A DNA stretch of 64,000 nucleotides from a bacterium BMS3Abin11 (lineage in GTDB: Bacteria > Pseudomonadota > Gammaproteobacteria > BMS3Bbin11): NCBI GenBank assembly GCA_002897635.1, contig BDTD01000033.1, positions 62,001-126,000 on the forward strand, in the 5' to 3' direction. Numbering within the stretch: the stretch's first letter is position 1; every line of letters begins with the position of its first letter. Of this stretch, positions 8,314-17,228 are shown piece after piece. The translations under genes were made by a program, and so were the position numbers. The notes beneath the pieces were generated by a model. That model was not told where the DNA came from and searched no databases. It was given only the letters and a program-made list of their open reading frames with translations.

Positions 8314-9567
8314 TTAAACTTTCAAATCAAACAGGCGCCGGACTGCCTCAATAACTGCCTTGTCCGCATCAAGTCCGGCTTTTTTCAGCGCAGCTGTCGG
8401 TTTGTGGGTATATTTGTTGGTTAATGATCTAGCCAGTGACTCCATGACGACTTCGGGGTTCTCGCCGCTGGCCAGTAATTTCAGGGCTTTATCCAGTTCG
8501 GCCTGGCGCAGCTGGTCGGCGTTTTCCCTTAGCGCACGTATCATCGGTACGGCATCGAGTGATTTCAGCCAGTCGACGAAGTTGACTACCTGCAGATCAA
8601 TAATTTTTTCGGCTTCCTCCGCTGCTTCACGGCGCGACTGAAGATTCTCATCTATCACATTTTGCAGATCATCAACGGTATACAGAAAAACGTCACTCAG
8701 CTCGCTGACTTCTGCCTCGATATCCCGGGGCACGGCGAGGTCGACCATGAAGATTGGCCGGTGGCGGCGTTTTTTAAGTGCCTGCTCAACTGCACCCTTG
8801 CCGAGTATAGGTAGCTGACTGGCAGTCGATGAGATGACGATATCTGCATCGTGCAGACGTGTAGGTAATTCGGCCAGGGCGATGGCTTCACCACCGACCA
8901 GCTCAGCCAGTTTCTGTGCCCGCTCAACGGTACGGTTGGAAACAATGATATGTCCGACCTGCTGCTGCGACAAATGTTGTGCCGTCAATTCGATGGTTTC
9001 ACCGGCGCCGATCAATAACACTGTTTTCTGAGACAGTTCGGTAAAAATCTGCTTCGCTAGTTTGACCGCAGCATAAGCCACAGACACAGCACTGGCACCA
9101 ATCTGGGTGTCTGTGCGTACTTGTTTGGCAACGGAAAAGGTATGCTGAAACAACTGGTTTAGCAACTTGCCGGTAACGCCTGTCTTGTGTGCTGTAGCAA
9201 AGGCCTCTTTCATCTGACCGAGAATCTGCGGCTCACCAAGCACCATGGAATCGAGCCCACTGGCGACCCGGAAGGCGTGTCGTACGGCTTCATCGCCCGG
9301 GTTGCGATACAGATAAGGCTCGATATCATCGGCGTTAAGCCGGTGGTAATCACAGAACCATTCAACCAGACTATTTTCATTTGCCTGTTCATGACTGCAG
9401 TAAATTTCGGTACGATTACAGGTTGAAAGTATCGTGGCCTCACGCGCTCCACCGGCATCGGTGATATCTGCTAACGCGATCACCAGAGAATCGGGGGCGA
9501 AAGCAGTCTGCTCGCGAAGTTCTAGCGGTGCGGTTTTGTGGTTGATGCCAAAGTTGAACAGGTGCAT
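8314..9567 (-). CDS. hemA: Glutamyl-tRNA reductase
   Basis: The 417-residue enzyme reduces glutamyl-tRNA to glutamate-1-semialdehyde, the first committed step of tetrapyrrole synthesis by the C5 route; hemL at 50613 supplies the next step. It has the catalytic-cysteine region ILSTCNRTEIY near residue 48, GLDSMVLGEPQILGQ near residue 105, and an NADPH-binding stretch VLLIGAGETIE near residue 185. It heads the minus-strand hemA-prfA-prmC run and is divergent from the lipoprotein gene at 9611, with which it shares a very short (~43 bp) control region. Confidence 0.97.
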   Translation of the reverse strand: MHLFNFGINHKTAPLELREQTAFAPDSLVIALADITDAGGAREATILSTCNRTEIYCSHEQANENSLVEWFCDYHRLNADDIEPYLYRNPGDEAVRHAFRVASGLDSMVLGEPQILGQMKEAFATAHKTGVTGKLLNQLFQHTFSVAKQVRTDTQIGASAVSVAYAAVKLAKQIFTELSQKTVLLIGAGETIELTAQHLSQQQVGHIIVSNRTVERAQKLAELVGGEAIALAELPTRLHDADIVISSTASQLPILGKGAVEQALKKRRHRPIFMVDLAVPRDIEAEVSELSDVFLYTVDDLQNVIDENLQSRREAAEEAEKIIDLQVVNFVDWLKSLDAVPMIRALRENADQLRQAELDKALKLLASGENPEVVMESLARSLTNKYTHKPTAALKKAGLDADKAVIEAVRRLFDLKV

Positions 9568-9610
9568 GATGTCAAGTGAAGTGCCTACATATCCAGGAAA
9601 GAACCGAACA

Positions 9611-11407
9611 TTGTCTCTTGTAAGAAGAATCTGTCAAGCCGTATCATCGTTTACATTGCTTGCCTCGCTAGTACTTGTCTCTGCTGCACTTGCCTCCTGT
9701 GCCGGCAGTTCCATCAAAAATAACACAGCTGACACAACGGCAAAAGGACCCGTTCAGGCAAAAACCAATACAGAACCCAAACTGCAGAACCTGCCAAATG
9801 TCGAACTCACTGCCGGGCTGATGTACAAACTATTGCTGTCCGACATTGCCCGCCAGCGGAACAGCAATGACCTTGCGCTGGCGACCCTGGTCGATACAGC
9901 GGTTGAAACACGCGACCCCCGACTGGCTGCCCAGGCAACCCGCCAGGCTGTAGTTTTGTCTCAGTATGGCACTGCAGTTCAAATGGCCAGACTGTGGCTG
10001 GAGCTGGTACCGGACAACCTCGATGTCCACCAGACCATGGGTAATCTTCTGGTTATTGAAAAACAGCCAGAACAAGCTTTAGCACATTATAGCAAAGCTC
10101 TGGCTTTAGCAGACGAAAAAAACCGTAGTCTGCTACTGAAACAAATAAGTGGTACTCTGGTGCGTTACGGCAGCCCACAACAGGCTCTCGAATTAATCGA
10201 AAAGCTGGCAACTGAATACCCCGACTCAGCTGATGTAACGCTGGCCCTTGCCAGTATCGCCAGCAAGCTCAAAGAATATGGCATTGCGGCCACTGCCATT
10301 GAACGCACCCTGTCACTCGACCCGGACAACAGCAATGCCGCTACGTTTAAGTTCGGGCTGTTACTGCTCAATAAAAAAACCAGTAAAGCAGAGCAGTTTG
10401 CCAGCAGCTTTCTTAAAAAACATCCCTCAGCCATTTTGCTTCGCACGGCACTGGCCAGACACTATCTGGAAAATAACAAGCTTAAACAGGCAGAAAAGCA
10501 ATACCTGGTAATATATAAACTGGATGAAACATCCATCATTGCACCGATGGCGCTGGCACTGATACGGATCAATAACAATAAACTGGACGATGCAACGATG
10601 TACCTGGAAAAGGTACTGCTGCTGCAACCGGATAATAATCTGGCCCGACTCTACCTCGGCGATATCGCAGCACAACAGAAAAAACTTGATGATGCTATCC
10701 AGTGGTACCGCTCTGTTACTGAGAAAGGGCAGCTGTTTAAAGCGCGACTACGCCTGGTTGATGTTATTTTGCAGCGAGACGGTGTCGATGCGGCAATGCG
10801 GGAACTTGAAGCCATACACGCCGTGAGCCCCATCCAGCAGGTAGACATCATTCTGCTTCAGCACGACCTGCTACTAGAGGCCGGACGAGAGGATGAAGCG
10901 CTGCAGGTCATCAATGCCGCCCTTGCCGATAGCCCGGATGACATACGTCTGCTTTATGCCAGAGCCATGATTGCTGCACGCCGGGGAGATATTGCTGGTC
11001 TGGAAAAAGATTTAAAACATCTACTTAAAATTGATCCCGACCATGCGCAAGCCCTGAATGCCTATGGTTTTACCCTGGCAGACCTGACGGATCGTTATAA
11101 AGAAGCCTATTCACTCATCAGGGCGGCACTGAAACTAAAACCTGGCGACCCGTATATCCTCGACAGTATGGGCTGGGTCGAGTACCGGATGGGTAATTAC
11201 GGTGTAGCCGAAGACTATCTGCGCAAAGCACTGGCTAAACGAAATGACTCAGAGATCGCCTCTCACCTTGTTGAAGTACTGCAAGATGCAGGTAAAACGC
11301 GTGAAGCAAGAAGGGTCTGGACAAAAGCGAATAAGGATTTCCCGGAGAATGAGAAGTTGCAGATGGTAGGGAAAAAACTGAAGGGGAAGAGGAGCGGTGA
11401 AAGGTGA
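9611..11407 (+). CDS. TPR-repeat outer-membrane lipoprotein
   Basis: The mature protein is a chain of tetratricopeptide repeats (about residues 60-580), for example ALAHYSKALALADEKN and AEDYLRKALAKRNDSE. A lipoprotein signal (LVLVSAALASC) places the lipidated cysteine near residue 30. I choose the TTG at 9611 because an AGGAAAG ribosome binding site lies 9 nt upstream and it leaves a normal-length signal peptide; an upstream GTG at 9581 is the alternative. The position next to hemA and lolB matches the PA4667-type TPR protein of pseudomonads. It probably scaffolds envelope proteins. The last residues (KGKRSGER) run into a heptamer array. Confidence 0.88.
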   Translation: MSLVRRICQAVSSFTLLASLVLVSAALASCAGSSIKNNTADTTAKGPVQAKTNTEPKLQNLPNVELTAGLMYKLLLSDIARQRNSNDLALATLVDTAVETRDPRLAAQATRQAVVLSQYGTAVQMARLWLELVPDNLDVHQTMGNLLVIEKQPEQALAHYSKALALADEKNRSLLLKQISGTLVRYGSPQQALELIEKLATEYPDSADVTLALASIASKLKEYGIAATAIERTLSLDPDNSNAATFKFGLLLLNKKTSKAEQFASSFLKKHPSAILLRTALARHYLENNKLKQAEKQYLVIYKLDETSIIAPMALALIRINNNKLDDATMYLEKVLLLQPDNNLARLYLGDIAAQQKKLDDAIQWYRSVTEKGQLFKARLRLVDVILQRDGVDAAMRELEAIHAVSPIQQVDIILLQHDLLLEAGREDEALQVINAALADSPDDIRLLYARAMIAARRGDIAGLEKDLKHLLKIDPDHAQALNAYGFTLADLTDRYKEAYSLIRAALKLKPGDPYILDSMGWVEYRMGNYGVAEDYLRKALAKRNDSEIASHLVEVLQDAGKTREARRVWTKANKDFPENEKLQMVGKKLKGKRSGER

Positions 11408-11645
11408 AAGGTGAAAGGTGAGAGGTGAAAGGTGAAAAAATGGTTGACGATTTATGTATCAGGGTTTACGGGGAAAAATTAATGAGAAAGATAAAAAATC
11501 AAAAATCTTAACCAGAGAGTACACGGAGATTGATATTGTCTTGTACGGGATTTTTTAGGTGTCTACCGCTGCGAGTTTTTTGGCTAATACAAAACCCTCT
11601 GTGTAAAAAACCCTCTGTGTAACTCTGTGTCTGTGCTTAATCGCC
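11393..11645. repeat. Heptamer arrays in the TPR gene-lolB gap
   Basis: The gap holds several short repeat blocks. One is AGGTGAA units at 11396-11440, which also supply the end of the TPR gene. Another is an ACAGAGAG/ACACGGAG-type word near 11509. The last is CTCTGTG units at about 11590-11640, which are reverse-complementary in type to the second block. No ORF or recognisable RNA is seen. Confidence 0.7.
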
Positions 11646-11653
11646 TTTGAAAC

Positions 11654-12289
11654 TTGAAACTAAAATCTAAATTTACCATCGTCCTGTTTCTTTCGGCTGC
11701 TGTTTTGTTGTTAGGTGCCTGCGCCAGCAGACCTGTTAAGAAAGAGACACCCCCCGACTGGCAGTCAAAACAATCTGCTCTGACTAAAATCGACAGCTGG
11801 AAAATGCACGCGCGTATTGGCCTGCGCGGTATGGGCCGAAGTGGCAGCGCTTCTCTGATATGGATTGAAACACCCGAACAACGTAATCTACGCCTGCTAG
11901 GCCCACTTGGTGGTGGTCTGGTACTGCTGCAACAGGATGCTGCAGGGGTCTCTATAAAGGACAGCAAAGGCAGGGTCTGGCATGGGCAGGATGCCGGTGA
12001 ACTGATCTATCGCGTCACCGGCTGGCAAATCCCTGTCTCCGGCCTGCGCTGGTGGCTGCTGGGCCTGACCGAACCTGGCAGCAAGGCTAAGTCTACCGAA
12101 GATGCTGAACATCGCCTGATTAGCGTCCAGCAGGCCGGCTGGAAAGTATCACTGGATAAATATACCCTGTTCAGTGGCCACAAACTGCCGGCCTCGATTG
12201 TGATGGAAACAGTAGCCAGCCGTGAGGATGAGCGGTATATTCAGATCAAAGTTATAGTTAAGGACTGGACTTTCGGGACTCGAGATTAA
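11654..12289 (+). CDS. lolB: Outer-membrane lipoprotein receptor LolB
   Basis: LolB accepts lipoproteins from periplasmic LolA and inserts them into the outer membrane. The 211-residue product has a type II signal with lipobox LLGAC and family features WKMHARIGLRG near residue 48 and LLGPLGGGLVLLQQ near residue 80. The start is a TTG at 11654; no ATG is available in frame before the signal peptide, and the ribosome binding site is poor. Position between the TPR protein and ispE is conserved in gammaproteobacteria. The last codons (GTRD) overlap the next repeat element. Confidence 0.93.
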   Translation: MKLKSKFTIVLFLSAAVLLLGACASRPVKKETPPDWQSKQSALTKIDSWKMHARIGLRGMGRSGSASLIWIETPEQRNLRLLGPLGGGLVLLQQDAAGVSIKDSKGRVWHGQDAGELIYRVTGWQIPVSGLRWWLLGLTEPGSKAKSTEDAEHRLISVQQAGWKVSLDKYTLFSGHKLPASIVMETVASREDERYIQIKVIVKDWTFGTRD

Positions 12290-12366
12290 AGATTAAAAGA
12301 TGAAAGAGAAACCAGTTAAGATGTTCCCTGACCTTAATCCTTAGTCCTTAATCTCGAATCTGCTTT
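12280..12366. repeat. Degenerate heptamer hairpin between lolB and ispE
   Basis: A left arm of the type ACTCGAGATTAAAGATTAAAAG and a right arm of the type CCTTAATCCTTAGTCCTTAATCTCGAATC form an imperfect hairpin around a GAAACCAG...GTTCCC core. It is related to the elements at 1604 and 37967. It separates lolB from ispE by 77 bp and reaches to the ispE start. Confidence 0.8.
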
Positions 12367-13185
12367 ATGCTAACCCTCCCCGCCCCAGCCAAACTAAACC
12401 TGTTCCTGCATGTCACAGGGCGTCGTGCTGATGGCTATCATGAATTACAGACAGTATTTCAGTTCCTTGATTTGCAGGATGAAATTACTCTTTCTGCCCG
12501 CCCGGATAAACAAATTCGGCGTCTGACCCGATGGGCTGATGTGGCGGAAGGGGATGACCTGATGGTCAAGGCGGCACATCGCCTCGCTGAATATGCCGGG
12601 GTTACAGCCGGGGTTGATATCAGTATTGAAAAAAATATTCCGATGGGCGCCGGACTGGGTGGCGGCAGTTCGGATGCGGCCACGGTTCTTTGTGGCTTGA
12701 ACCGCCTGTGGGGTCTCAATTTATCGAAGGATACATTAGCCGACATAGGCCAGACACTCGGGGCTGATGTGGCGGTTTTTGTTCATGGTCATGCGGCATG
12801 GGCCGAAGGAACTGGCGATATACTGACTTCGATAGCTCCAGCTGAAGATCTTTACCTACTGATTGTACCGCCAGTACACGTCTCTACTGCGAAAATTTTC
12901 AGTCATCCCGCATTGACACGCGATAGCTCGCCAATCAGAATAACCGACTTTCTTGAAGGGCAAGGACATAATGATCTCGAAGCGGTGGTCAGACGGGAAT
13001 ATCCCGACGTAGATAAGGCCATGAACTGGCTGCAGCAATTCGCCAGGGTACGGATGACAGGGACCGGCGCGGGTGTATTTATTACTATAGAATCACCCGA
13101 CAATGCGAAAAAAATTGCACAACAGGCCCCTGCCAGCTGGCAATGCTTTGTTACGCGGGGTTTGAATACCAGCCCGCTGAAATAA
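12367..13185 (+). CDS. ispE: 4-diphosphocytidyl-2-C-methyl-D-erythritol kinase
   Basis: The 272-residue GHMP kinase phosphorylates CDP-methylerythritol in the non-mevalonate isoprenoid pathway. The N-terminal PAPAKLNLFLHVTGRRADGYHEL and the ATP-binding IPMGAGLGGGSSDAATVL (near residue 95) are both diagnostic, as is the C-terminal MTGTGAGVF. The ATG at 12367 is immediately behind a repeat element. Its stop codon lies inside a perfect 53-nt palindrome. It is followed by tRNA-Gln and prs, as in pseudomonads. Confidence 0.96.
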   Translation: MLTLPAPAKLNLFLHVTGRRADGYHELQTVFQFLDLQDEITLSARPDKQIRRLTRWADVAEGDDLMVKAAHRLAEYAGVTAGVDISIEKNIPMGAGLGGGSSDAATVLCGLNRLWGLNLSKDTLADIGQTLGADVAVFVHGHAAWAEGTGDILTSIAPAEDLYLLIVPPVHVSTAKIFSHPALTRDSSPIRITDFLEGQGHNDLEAVVRREYPDVDKAMNWLQQFARVRMTGTGAGVFITIESPDNAKKIAQQAPASWQCFVTRGLNTSPLK

Positions 13186-13228
13186 AGGGGTCGGAGTCGC
13201 ACTTCGACTCCGACCCCTTTATTTCAGC
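13176..13228. repeat. Perfect 53-nt palindrome overlapping the ispE stop
   Basis: Two 24-bp arms, beginning GCTGAAATAAAGGGG and ending CCCCTTTATTTCAGC, are perfect complements around a 5-nt CACTT loop. The ispE TAA is at 13183-13185 in the left arm. The central GGGGTCGGAGTCG is shared with the repeats at 2888-2983. It could act as an mRNA-stabilising or attenuating hairpin just ahead of tRNA-Gln; it lacks a proper T-tract for an intrinsic terminator. Confidence 0.92.
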
Positions 13229-13236
13229 TTTACGAA

Positions 13237-13311
13237 TGGGGTGTAGCCAAGCGGTAAGGCACTGGATTTTGATTCCAGCATGCACAGGTTCGAATCCTGT
13301 CACCCCAGCCA
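13237..13311 (+). tRNA. tRNA-Gln (anticodon TTG)
   Basis: A complete cloverleaf: acceptor TGGGGTG pairs with CACCCCA, and the anticodon stem CTGGA/TCCAG encloses loop TTTTGAT, giving anticodon TTG. The T-arm is CAGG-TTCGAATC-CTG, and CCA is encoded. Its position between ispE and prs is the usual one in many gammaproteobacteria. Confidence 0.97.
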
Positions 13312-13332
13312 TCATTAAATGGGAGCAGACTT

Positions 13333-14280
13333 TTGCCAAACGATGACATGATAATCCTTTCAGGTTCGGGTAACCCCGAACTCAGCAAAGAAGTCTGCCA
13401 ATTCCTGGATGTGCGTCCGGGTAAGGCCATAGTTGATACCTTCAGTGACGGTGAAATCCAGATTGAGATACTGGACAATGTGCGTGGCCGGGATGTTTTC
13501 ATTTTACAGTCGGTCTGTCCACCCAGTAACGATAATCTGATGGAATTACTGCTATTGATCGATGCCTGCAAACGCTCCGCGGCCGGTCGTATCACTGCAA
13601 CTATTCCCTATCTCGGTTATGCACGACAGGATCGGCGGCCTCGCTCACAGCGCACGCCAATTTCTGCACGCCTGGTGGCTGATATGATCTCCCGGGCTGG
13701 TGCCAACCATGTATTAACCGTAGATGTCCATGCAGACCAGATTGTTGGCTTTTTCGATATCCCAACCGATAATATCTACGCACTGCCGGTACTGCTTGGT
13801 GACGTCTGGCGCCACAGCGATGACAGCCTGATGGTGGTCTCACCCGATGTCGGCGGCGTAGTCCGTGCCCGCGCACTGGCCAAGCCACTGGAGGCAGACC
13901 TTGCCATTATTGACAAGCGCCGCCCGAAAGCCAATGTCGCCAAGGTAATGAATATTATCGGTGATGTAGAAGACAGAAACTGCGTCATCATTGACGACCT
14001 GGTTGATACCGCGAATACCCTCTGTGAGGCAGCCGGAGCACTGAAAAAGCGCGGCGCCAGTCGGGTTTCCGCCTGTTGTACCCATCCCATCCTGTCCGGC
14101 CCCGCTGTCGAACGCATCACCAGTTCCGAACTGGATGAGCTGGTCGTCACCAATACCGTACCACTTTCAGAGGACGCGGCAGCCTGCAGCAAAATCCGCC
14201 AGCTGAGTATCGCCGAGCTACTGGCTGAAACCATGCGCCGGATATATAACAAAGAATCGGTTAGTTCGTTGTTTTATTAA
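13333..14280 (+). CDS. prs: Ribose-phosphate pyrophosphokinase
   Basis: The 315-residue enzyme makes PRPP from ribose 5-phosphate and ATP for nucleotide, histidine and tryptophan synthesis (and for PurD's pathway at 31198). It shows [12 protein letters not shown] near residue 35, YARQDRR near residue 97 and the PRPP-binding [13 protein letters not shown] near residue 217. I accept the TTG at 13333 because a GGGAG ribosome binding site lies about 8 nt upstream; an ATG at 13348 is the alternative. In relatives rplY follows directly, but here a repeat element with its own gene intervenes. Confidence 0.96.
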   Translation: MPNDDMIILSGSGNPELSKEVCQFLDVRPGKAIVDTFSDGEIQIEILDNVRGRDVFILQSVCPPSNDNLMELLLLIDACKRSAAGRITATIPYLGYARQDRRPRSQRTPISARLVADMISRAGANHVLTVDVHADQIVGFFDIPTDNIYALPVLLGDVWRHSDDSLMVVSPDVGGVVRARALAKPLEADLAIIDKRRPKANVAKVMNIIGDVEDRNCVIIDDLVDTANTLCEAAGALKKRGASRVSACCTHPILSGPAVERITSSELDELVVTNTVPLSEDAAACSKIRQLSIAELLAETMRRIYNKESVSSLFY

Positions 14281-14281
14281 C

Positions 14282-14778
14282 TTCAGTGTTCAGTGTTCAG
14301 TGTTCAGTGTTCAGTGTTCAGTGTTCAGATGGATGGTAATTTTACTGAAAACTAAAAACTAAGGATTATTTTCCATGGTGGGAAAATAGCATATCAGAGT
14401 TTTGAAAAACTTGTAGTATGGAAGAAATCTTCCCGTCTTGCTGTCGCCGTATATAGAGAATTCAAACCTTGCAGAGATTATGGGCTGAAAGACCAAATAA
14501 CGCGTGCAGCAGTATCGATTCCGTCTAATATTGCAGAAGGTTCAGAGCGTGAATCTACTCGTGAATTTATTCGGTTTCTAAATTTCTCAAAAGGCTCAGC
14601 AGCAGAATTAAGAACGCAGATTTATATTGCCAAAGAAATATGTCTAATTAGCCCGGCCACTGCGAATTCTATCAATCAGGAATTAAAACAAATATCTTCA
14701 ATGCTTCACGGTCTTGTGAAATCACTGAAAAGTCAGCTTATCTAACAACTGAACACCGAAAGCTGAACACTGAAAACT
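14282..14778. mobile_element. Heptamer-bounded element carrying a four-helix-bundle gene
   Basis: The left end is six full copies plus a partial copy of TTCAGTG (14282-14328). The right end (14747-14778) has CTGAACACCGAAAGC and CTGAACACTGAAAACT, the reverse complement of the left words. Between them is one gene (14386-14745) of the four-helix-bundle family. The ~500-bp unit interrupts the conserved prs-rplY junction, leaving both genes intact. The inverted ends and clean insertion suggest a mobile unit; no transposase is encoded. Confidence 0.65.
14386..14745 (+). CDS. Four-helix-bundle protein (S23 / 23S rRNA IVS family, Avd-like)
   Basis: The frame encodes about 119 residues beginning AYQSFEKLVVWKKSSRLAV and containing ITRAAVSIPSNIAEGSERES near the middle and SKGSAAELRTQIYIAKE after it. 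These are hallmarks of the TIGR02436 four-helix-bundle family, which includes proteins encoded in 23S rRNA intervening sequences and the accessory protein Avd of diversity-generating retroelements. The length is normal for the family. Alignment to the usual MAYQSFE start puts the initiation codon at 14386, which here reads ATA, not ATG, with GGTGGG just upstream. No ATG, GTG or TTG is available in frame. It may be a silenced copy or use a rare start. Confidence 0.8.
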   Translation: MAYQSFEKLVVWKKSSRLAVAVYREFKPCRDYGLKDQITRAAVSIPSNIAEGSERESTREFIRFLNFSKGSAAELRTQIYIAKEICLISPATANSINQELKQISSMLHGLVKSLKSQLI

Positions 14779-14784
14779 ATTTTT

Positions 14785-14793
14785 TGCTATACT
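14785..14793 (+). promoter_or_regulatory. Probable extended -10 promoter of rplY
   Basis: TGCTATACT is a good extended -10 hexamer (TGnTATACT), 66 bp upstream of the rplY start and about 10 bp beyond the right end of the inserted element. A GC-rich hairpin (CCCGG...CCGGG, 14806-14827) follows in the leader. The promoter would let rplY-pth-ychF be expressed despite the insertion after prs. Confidence 0.5.
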
Positions 14794-14858
14794 CGCCGCC
14801 TTTTTCCCGGTCTGGTCGCGGTCCGGGTTGTTTATTACGACAAAACGGGAGATTCCTA

Positions 14859-15533
14859 ATGTCTAACAGTCATACTATTATCGCCGAAATGCGTGATATG
14901 CAAGGTACGAGTGCGAGCCGCCGCCTGCGTCATGCCGGCAAAATTCCTGCTGTTCTTTATGGTGCAGGAAAAGATACAACCATGCTCACACTGAGCCACA
15001 ATAGCCTTTTTCATAACCTGGAGGACGAGTCCTTCCACAGCTCTATTCTGACAGTGGAGATAGATGGCAAAAAGGAGAAAGCCATTCTTCGCGATGTGCA
15101 GATGCATGCCTTCAAACAACTGATTATGCATGTCGACTTACAACGCATCAGTGCCAAAGACAAGATCCATATGAACGTGCCGCTACATTTCACTGGTGGT
15201 GAAGAAGCACCTGGCGTAAAGGTCGAGAGTGGTATTGTCTCTCATCTTATTACTGAACTGGACATAGTTTGTCTGCCTGTCGATCTGCCGGAATTTATTT
15301 CTATTGATATTTCTACCCTGAATCTCGGAGACTCTGTTCATCTTAGCGAAATCGAGCTGCCGGACGGCGTTGAATCTACCATCATATCTCATGGTGGAGA
15401 TGACCTGGCCGTGGTTACGGTTGTAACTGTTCGTGCCCAAATAGAAGAAGAAACTGCTGAAGAAGATGAAGAAGCTGGTGAAGAAGACGCTGGTGAAGAT
15501 ACTGATACTGAAGCACCTGAGAGTAGTGAATAA
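14859..15533 (+). CDS. rplY: 50S ribosomal protein L25, long (CTC/TL5) form
   Basis: L25 binds 5S rRNA. The 224-residue product is the two-domain form: the N-terminal L25 domain (SRRLRHAGKIPAVLYGAGKD near residue 20) is followed by the TL5 C-terminal beta domain and a very acidic tail (residues about 195-224, mostly E and D). The ATG at 14859 has a GGGAG ribosome binding site. A start 75 bp earlier would translate the leader hairpin and is rejected. It is followed 9 bp later by pth. Confidence 0.95.
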   Translation: MSNSHTIIAEMRDMQGTSASRRLRHAGKIPAVLYGAGKDTTMLTLSHNSLFHNLEDESFHSSILTVEIDGKKEKAILRDVQMHAFKQLIMHVDLQRISAKDKIHMNVPLHFTGGEEAPGVKVESGIVSHLITELDIVCLPVDLPEFISIDISTLNLGDSVHLSEIELPDGVESTIISHGGDDLAVVTVVTVRAQIEEETAEEDEEAGEEDAGEDTDTEAPESSE

Positions 15534-15542
15534 GTCCTGTTT

Positions 15543-16124
15543 ATGGCCCACGGCATCAGGCTGATCGCCGGCCTCGGTAATCCCGGTCAGCGCTATGCCG
15601 ATAACCGGCACAATGCGGGCTTCTGGTTTATCGAGGAACTGGCGAATCGTTTTCACGCTAGCTGGCGTGATGAGTCTCGTTTCAAGGCACGGGTCTGTGA
15701 GATCATCGTCAATGGCGAGCGCATCTGGCTGCTGGCACCACAGGATTTTATGAATCACAGTGGCGCATCCATTGCCGCTTTTGCCCGCTATTACCATATT
15801 GACACAGAACAAATTCTGGTCGTCCACGATGAGCTCGATTTACTGCCCGGTCGCGTAAAACTCAAACAGGGAGGTGGTGCAGCAGGTCACAATGGCCTGC
15901 GTGACACCACAAAGCATCTCGGCAGCCCGAATTATCTACGTCTGCGGCTGGGTATCGGCCACCCTAGCAAACAGAGCGCGGTGGTCAATTTTGTCCTGAA
16001 GCGTCCGCCGGAGGCCGAGATGACGCTGATCCAGTCAGCGATTGAACACAGCGCTGATCATATTGAGGATATTCTCAAGGGTGACATACAAACAGCCATG
16101 AACGCCCTGCACTCTCACACCTAG
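15543..16124 (+). CDS. pth: Peptidyl-tRNA hydrolase
   Basis: The 193-residue enzyme recycles peptidyl-tRNAs that drop off ribosomes. The N-terminal AGLGNPGQRYADNRHNAGFW contains the catalytic His region. DFMNHSG, HDELDLLPGRVKLKQGGGAAGHNGLRD and LRLGIGHP follow in the usual order. It sits between rplY and ychF, the standard operon order. Confidence 0.97.
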   Translation: MAHGIRLIAGLGNPGQRYADNRHNAGFWFIEELANRFHASWRDESRFKARVCEIIVNGERIWLLAPQDFMNHSGASIAAFARYYHIDTEQILVVHDELDLLPGRVKLKQGGGAAGHNGLRDTTKHLGSPNYLRLRLGIGHPSKQSAVVNFVLKRPPEAEMTLIQSAIEHSADHIEDILKGDIQTAMNALHSHT

Positions 16125-16133
16125 GAAACAAAT

Positions 16134-17225
16134 ATGGGTTTTAAATGTGGCATCGTCGGATTACCAAACGTCGGCAAGTCCACTCTGTTCAACGCACTGA
16201 CTTGCGCAGAGATTCAGGCCGAGAACTATCCTTTCTGTACGATCGAGCCGAATGTCGGCATCGTTGAAGTCCCTGACCCCCGTCTCGACAAACTGGCGGC
16301 AATTGTTAATCCAGAAAGAGTGCTGCCGACAACGATTGAATTCGTCGATATTGCCGGTCTGGTTGAAGGTGCATCAAAAGGTGAGGGCCTGGGCAACAAA
16401 TTCCTCGCTCATATTCGTGAAGTCGATGCCATCGTCCAGGTAGTACGCTGCTTCGAGGATGAGAGCATTACTCACGTCGCTGGAAAGATCGATCCCATCT
16501 CTGATATCGATGTCATTGCCACAGAGCTGGCACTGGCTGATATGGATACCACGGAAAGGGCACAGGCCCGCGCACAAAAAATGGGCAAGGGTGGTGACAA
16601 GGACGCATTGAATGAAGCTGCGGTACTGCAAAGGGTCAGCAAACATCTCGATCAAGGGTTGCCGGTACGCTCGCTGGAGCTGGATGAAGATGAAATGGCA
16701 ATACTCAAACCCTTGTGCCTAATGACCATCAAACCCACGCTGTATGTCCCGAACGTCGATGACAGTGGCTTTGAAAATAATCCCTTTCTTGATGCCGTAG
16801 TAGATCGGGCAAAAGCAGAAAATGCCGAGGTAGTCCCTGTTTGTGCAGCCATTGAGGCCGAACTGGTGGAAATGGACGAAGAGGAAAGAAAAGAGTTTCT
16901 CGATGATATGGGCCTGGATGAACCCGGCCTCGACCGCGTTATCCGCGCCGGCTATAAACTGCTACAGCTGCTCACCTACTTCACCGCAGGCGAAAAAGAG
17001 GTCCGTGCCTGGACTGTCCGCGCACACTCCACCGCCCCACAGGCCGCTGGAGTTATTCATACTGATTTCGAACGTGGCTTTATCCGTGCCGAAACCATTG
17101 CCTATGATGATTTTGTCGAGTTCAATGGCGAACAGGGTGCAAAAGAACATGGGAAACTAAGGCTGGAAGGGAAGGATTATGTTGTTAAGGATGGAGATGT
17201 GATGCATTTCAGGTTTAATGTATAA
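16134..17225 (+). CDS. ychF: Ribosome-binding ATPase YchF (OBG family)
   Basis: The 363-residue P-loop protein prefers ATP over GTP and binds ribosomes; it is linked to redox stress and translation control. Its G1 motif is [14 protein letters not shown] and G3 is [17 protein letters not shown]. The G4 position reads NVDDSG, not NKxD, as is typical of YchF. The C-terminal TGS domain (about residues 275-363, with [13 protein letters not shown]) is present. It is the last gene of the block before tRNA-Met. Confidence 0.97.
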   Translation: MGFKCGIVGLPNVGKSTLFNALTCAEIQAENYPFCTIEPNVGIVEVPDPRLDKLAAIVNPERVLPTTIEFVDIAGLVEGASKGEGLGNKFLAHIREVDAIVQVVRCFEDESITHVAGKIDPISDIDVIATELALADMDTTERAQARAQKMGKGGDKDALNEAAVLQRVSKHLDQGLPVRSLELDEDEMAILKPLCLMTIKPTLYVPNVDDSGFENNPFLDAVVDRAKAENAEVVPVCAAIEAELVEMDEEERKEFLDDMGLDEPGLDRVIRAGYKLLQLLTYFTAGEKEVRAWTVRAHSTAPQAAGVIHTDFERGFIRAETIAYDDFVEFNGEQGAKEHGKLRLEGKDYVVKDGDVMHFRFNV

Positions 17226-17228
17226 AAA

